A DNA stretch of 17,827 nucleotides from Nitrospirota bacterium (GTDB lineage: Bacteria; Nitrospirota; Nitrospiria; Nitrospirales; UBA8639), in assembly GCA_003228495.1 (NCBI GenBank), contig QIDY01000023.1, positions 1-17,827 of the forward strand, read 5' to 3'. Of the stretch, positions 14,437-17,827 are shown one piece after another. Under the pieces are notes generated by a model. That model was not told where the DNA came from. It saw nothing but the letters and a program-made list of their open reading frames with translations, and ran no database searches. The translations under genes were made by a program, and so were the position numbers. The number at the start of each line of letters is the position of its first letter. Within the stretch, counting starts at the first letter, position 1.

Positions 14437-15579
14437 ATGAGCACGTCCTCCGACTTGCAAGGATGGTTAGAACTGCGAGCGGTCAAAGGACTCGGCCCCA
14501 TTACGTACACCAGGCTTATAAGTCAGTTTGGTTCACCTGAAGCCATTCGGAGAGCCAATCTTCCTGCCCTTGTGGCCACGGGAGATCTTTCCCCCGCTCT
14601 CGCTCAATCTCTCCAGCAACCACTTTCCGGTACAACCTACAAACAGATCCAACGCGAAATGGAAGCCGTTGCCGCTGGCCGATTTTCCATTGTGACATTG
14701 ACAGATTCTCAATACCCCGCTCGCTTAAAAACAATTGCCGATCCTCCTCCCTTATTATATTACACCGGCCAATTGCTAGAGCGTGATCAACATGCCTTCG
14801 CCATCGTCGGAGCACGGAAAGGCTCACATCCCGGACGGGCATTCACCAGGCAACTCAGCGGAGATTTAGCGGCACTAGGCTTCACTATTGTGAGTGGCCT
14901 GGCGCGAGGTATTGATGCTGATGCCCATGAAGGTGCGTTGGCTTCAGCAGGGAGAACATTAGCCATTCTCGGGTGCGGGATTGATCGAACTTATCCCCCT
15001 GAACACCTCAAGCTTCGAGAACGGATCGAGCAGAATGGTGCAGTGCTCTCCGAATTTTCCATGGGCACTTCCCCCCAATCTTATCATTTTCCGCAACGCA
15101 ATCGGGTCATCAGTGGACTTTCCCTTGGTGTGATTGTCACCGAAGCCACGTCAAAAAGCGGATCCCTCATTACTGCCCGGATGGCCTTGGAGCAGAATCG
15201 CGAGGTCTTTGCCGTGCCGGGAAATGTCACACATCCCCTCAGTCAGGGCCCCCACCGTCTCATTCAACAGGGAGCGAAACTGGTAGAAAAACCCTGGGAT
15301 ATTGTGGAAGAAATTCTTCCTATGTTAGAACCCTCTTTCTGTGATCAACTGCAAACGCAACAACATGTGGGTGCAAGTCAACCTTCGTCCATCGCCTTAG
15401 GGCCAGAGGAACAAGGCGTGTTCGACCGAATTTCTCTAGAACCCGTTTCACTTGACGAATTAATCTCTCAAGGTTCATATTCTTCTTCCGAGATGATGAG
15501 TATTCTCTTGTCTTTAGAGATTAAAGGCCTTATAAAACAAATACCAGGGCTTCAGTACGTCCGGACAAGTATCCGATAA
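14437..15579 (+). CDS. dprA: DNA-processing protein DprA
   Basis: DprA binds single-stranded DNA entering the cell and loads RecA on it. The 380 residues show an N-terminal helix-hairpin-helix/SAM-like part (about 8-60: AVKGLGPITYTRLISQFGS), a Rossmann core, and a C-terminal winged helix (about 310-378). Core signatures are AIVGARKGS (122-130), SGLARGIDADAHEGAL (153-168), GCGIDRTYPPEH (179-190), FPQRNRVISGL (218-228) and KSGSLITARMA (240-250). It starts three bases after the rng stop with no separate SD of note, so it is probably read from the same mRNA. No terminator is evident before topB, 105 bases later. Other competence genes are not in the window, so this gene alone does not prove natural transformation. 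Confidence 0.96.
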   Translation: MSTSSDLQGWLELRAVKGLGPITYTRLISQFGSPEAIRRANLPALVATGDLSPALAQSLQQPLSGTTYKQIQREMEAVAAGRFSIVTLTDSQYPARLKTIADPPPLLYYTGQLLERDQHAFAIVGARKGSHPGRAFTRQLSGDLAALGFTIVSGLARGIDADAHEGALASAGRTLAILGCGIDRTYPPEHLKLRERIEQNGAVLSEFSMGTSPQSYHFPQRNRVISGLSLGVIVTEATSKSGSLITARMALEQNREVFAVPGNVTHPLSQGPHRLIQQGAKLVEKPWDIVEEILPMLEPSFCDQLQTQQHVGASQPSSIALGPEEQGVFDRISLEPVSLDELISQGSYSSSEMMSILLSLEIKGLIKQIPGLQYVRTSIR

Positions 15580-15684
15580 TATCCACCAGCCAATTTTCCT
15601 AACAAAAATATTTCATCAAAAACTGTCAAGGCATTTCCCTTACATCAAAGATGCCAAAGGAGTCTTCCCCGGTAGGGGTTGCTA

Positions 15685-17827
15685 ATGAGTAAATCGCTGA
15701 TAATTGCCGAGAAGCCCTCTGTTGCAGCCGACATTGCGCGTTCGCTTGGCGGACTGAAACGCGAGAAGGATTATTTTGAAGATGACGACTATGTTGTGAC
15801 GTCGGCTGTTGGGCACCTCCTTGAAATCAAGGCGCCTGACGGCGTAGAGGTCAAACGAGGCAAGTGGTCTTTCGCCAACCTGCCGGTCATTCCCGATCAC
15901 TTTGACCTGAACCCGATCCCCCGAACCGAAGACCGCCTCAAGTTGCTCGCCAGACTGATACGCCGCAAAGATATCGACCGGATTATCAACGCTTGTGATG
16001 CCGGGCGCGAAGGCGAGTTGATCTTCCGGCTGATTGTCCAGCACACGAAGGCTACGCAGCCGCTCAGCCGGCTTTGGCTGCAATCCATGACGCCCAAGGC
16101 CATTCGCGAAGCGTTTGAGAAGCTACGCGATGATGAACACATGAAGCCGCTCGCCGATGCCGCCCGATGCCGCTCAGAAGCAGACTGGCTGGTTGGCATT
16201 AACGGCACCCGGGCGATGACGGCGTTCAACTCCCAAGACGGGGGTTTTTACCTCACCACCGTTGGTCGGGTTCAAACACCCACCCTGACCATCGTCGTGG
16301 AGCGTGAGGAACAGATCAAGCAATTCGTCTCGCGGCCGTACTTTGAAGTGCATGCCCGGTTTGATGTCGCGGCCGGACAGTATCCGGGTCGTTGGTTTGA
16401 TACGGCCTTCAAAAAGAATGACGAAGATGTGGAGCGGCGCGCAGAGAGACTGTGGGAACGCCATCAGGCTGAAGCGATCATGCAGGCCTGCCAGAGTCAG
16501 CAGGCGGTGGTCACTGAAGAAACCAAGCCGACGACGCAAAGCGCACCGATGCTGTTTGACCTGACCAGTCTGCAACGTGAAGGCAACGCCCGGTTTGGTT
16601 TTTCGGCTAAGGCCACATTGTCACTGGCCCAGGCGCTCTATGAACGCCATAAGGTGTTGACGTATCCAAGAACCGATTCGCGTGCTCTGCCGGAAGACTA
16701 TCTCGCTACCGTGCGAGAGACGCTGGGCATTCTGCGTGATGAGTCAAGTGAGCGATTGTCAGCCATAACCGGCAGCGGCGGCAATCCGATAGGGCCGCAT
16801 GCGGCAACCATTCTGAGCAATGACTGGGTCAAACCGAACAAGCGCATTTTCAATGACGCGAAAATTTCTGACCACTTCGCCATTATTCCGACATTACAGG
16901 CACCCAAGAATCTCACCGAAGCCGAAGCCAAGATCTACGACCTGGTCGTACGTCGATTCATGGCGGTGTTTTTCCCACCTGCGGAGTTTCGCAACACCAC
17001 CCGTATTTCCCGGATCGACATGCACCACTTCAAGACTGAAGGCAAGGTGATGGTCAAGCCGGGTTGGTTGGCCATTTACGGTCGTGAAGCCATTGCAGGT
17101 GAGGGCACGCTCGTCGCAGTTGGTGAGCATGAACAAGCCACGGTCAGCAATATTGACGTTCGCGACCTGGCGACCAGACCACTGGCCAGATATACCGAAG
17201 CCACACTGCTTTCTGCGATGGAAGGCGCTGGGAAGCTGATTGATGATGAAGACTTGCGCCAAGCCATGTCCGGCAAAGGTCTGGGCACACCGGCAACCCG
17301 CGCTGCGATCATCGAAGGCTTGATTAGCGAAAACTATCTCTTGCGCATAGACAAGTCACTGATGCCCACCACCAAAGCCTTTCAACTGTTGACCTTGTTG
17401 CGCGGGCTGGGGGTAACCGAACTCACGATGCCGGAACTGACCGGCGAATGGGAAAGCAAACTTTCGCAGATAGAACGTGGTCAGTTGGACCGCGAAGCGT
17501 TCATGCAAGAAATCAGTAAGATCGTTGAACAAATTGTTGCGAGGGCAAAAAACTACGGCGCAACAACCATTCCAGGCGATTACGCAACATTGCAATCACC
17601 CTGCCCCACCTGCGGCGCCCTAGTCAAAGAAAACTACAAACGGTTTGCCTGCACGCAGTGCGATTTTTCAATTACGAAAATTCCTGGCAGCCGTCAATTG
17701 GAAGTACCTGAAGCAGAAACTCTGATTACGGAACGTACGATTGGTCCGTTGCAGGGATTTCGCAGTCGGCTTGGCCGACCGTTTGCGGCAATCCTCAAAC
17801 TGACCGATGAACACAAGCTTGAATTTG
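15685..17827 (+). CDS. topB: DNA topoisomerase III (type IA), C-terminus cut by window edge
   Basis: The visible 714 codons have no stop. The protein breaks and rejoins one DNA strand through an active-site tyrosine. It has a Toprim domain (about 1-150) with SLIIAEKPSVAADIARSLGG, catalytic Glu9 and NACDAGREGELIFRL around Asp105. The topoisomerase core follows, with Tyr327 in LTYPRTDSRALP and the later GKGLGTPATRAAIIEGLI. Near residue 640 is a C4 zinc finger (CPTC then CTQC), followed by an apparent C-terminal topoisomerase repeat (GPLQGFRSRLGRPFAAILKL), so the whole protein is longer than E. coli TopB. GGTAGGGG precedes the ATG. Codons are richer in G/C than in dprA and rng, and the text resembles betaproteobacterial and plasmid/ICE-type TopB, hinting at horizontal transfer (inference). 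Confidence 0.93.
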   Translation, partial: MSKSLIIAEKPSVAADIARSLGGLKREKDYFEDDDYVVTSAVGHLLEIKAPDGVEVKRGKWSFANLPVIPDHFDLNPIPRTEDRLKLLARLIRRKDIDRIINACDAGREGELIFRLIVQHTKATQPLSRLWLQSMTPKAIREAFEKLRDDEHMKPLADAARCRSEADWLVGINGTRAMTAFNSQDGGFYLTTVGRVQTPTLTIVVEREEQIKQFVSRPYFEVHARFDVAAGQYPGRWFDTAFKKNDEDVERRAERLWERHQAEAIMQACQSQQAVVTEETKPTTQSAPMLFDLTSLQREGNARFGFSAKATLSLAQALYERHKVLTYPRTDSRALPEDYLATVRETLGILRDESSERLSAITGSGGNPIGPHAATILSNDWVKPNKRIFNDAKISDHFAIIPTLQAPKNLTEAEAKIYDLVVRRFMAVFFPPAEFRNTTRISRIDMHHFKTEGKVMVKPGWLAIYGREAIAGEGTLVAVGEHEQATVSNIDVRDLATRPLARYTEATLLSAMEGAGKLIDDEDLRQAMSGKGLGTPATRAAIIEGLISENYLLRIDKSLMPTTKAFQLLTLLRGLGVTELTMPELTGEWESKLSQIERGQLDREAFMQEISKIVEQIVARAKNYGATTIPGDYATLQSPCPTCGALVKENYKRFACTQCDFSITKIPGSRQLEVPEAETLITERTIGPLQGFRSRLGRPFAAILKLTDEHKLEF

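Noticed and set aside
16174..17262. Long antisense frames inside topB (16174-16575 and 16894-17262)
   Set aside because: They lie opposite conserved topoisomerase motifs and are expected by-products of G/C-rich codon use.

Overview
The window carries a compact bacterial chromosome segment of roughly half G+C (judged by eye), dominated by housekeeping genes. Gene order and content (a DUF1538/P-II/CBS cluster, leuC-leuD, mreBCD-mrdA-rodA, RNase G, dprA) suit a free-living Gram-negative bacterium. A Nitrospira-like (Nitrospirota) lineage is my best guess. This is an inference from gene content, because no rRNA or other decisive marker is present.

Layout. Positions 1-623 (minus strand) hold the start of a secreted fibronectin type III protein with a tandem 12-residue repeat, cut by the window edge. 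Its leader contains a well-formed class I cyclic-di-GMP riboswitch and a hairpin over its Shine-Dalgarno sequence. Positions 842-1425 (minus) are a decayed GlcG/HbpS-type gene. Positions 1495-3766 (minus) form a tight operon of two DUF1538 membrane proteins, a P-II-like protein and a CBS-domain protein. This is the best candidate for an undescribed system here: a two-part transporter or channel with two small ligand-sensing partners. After a strong hairpin terminator come leuD and leuC (4091-6176, minus), the two subunits of isopropylmalate isomerase. Divergent from them is the rod-shape cluster mreB-mreC-mreD-mrdA-rodA (6671-12306, plus), then rng (RNase G) and dprA. A topoisomerase III gene runs off the right edge and looks richer in G+C than its neighbours.

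Two copies of a short non-coding, MITE-like repeat flank the mre cluster at 6431-6575 and 12320-12510. They share the right end TCTTGGACAGGCTCCT and have arms that fold into a long hairpin. In the upstream copy the right end appears to supply the -35 box of a good sigma-70-like promoter pointing into mreB.

How the genes work together. The Mre proteins, PBP2 and RodA make the elongasome, which inserts side-wall peptidoglycan. The rng gene lies beside the mre cluster, as it does in E. coli. DprA handles incoming single-stranded DNA for recombination, and TopB resolves DNA topology. At the left edge, c-di-GMP probably sets production of the exported FN3/coiled-coil protein, linking it to surface or biofilm lifestyle.
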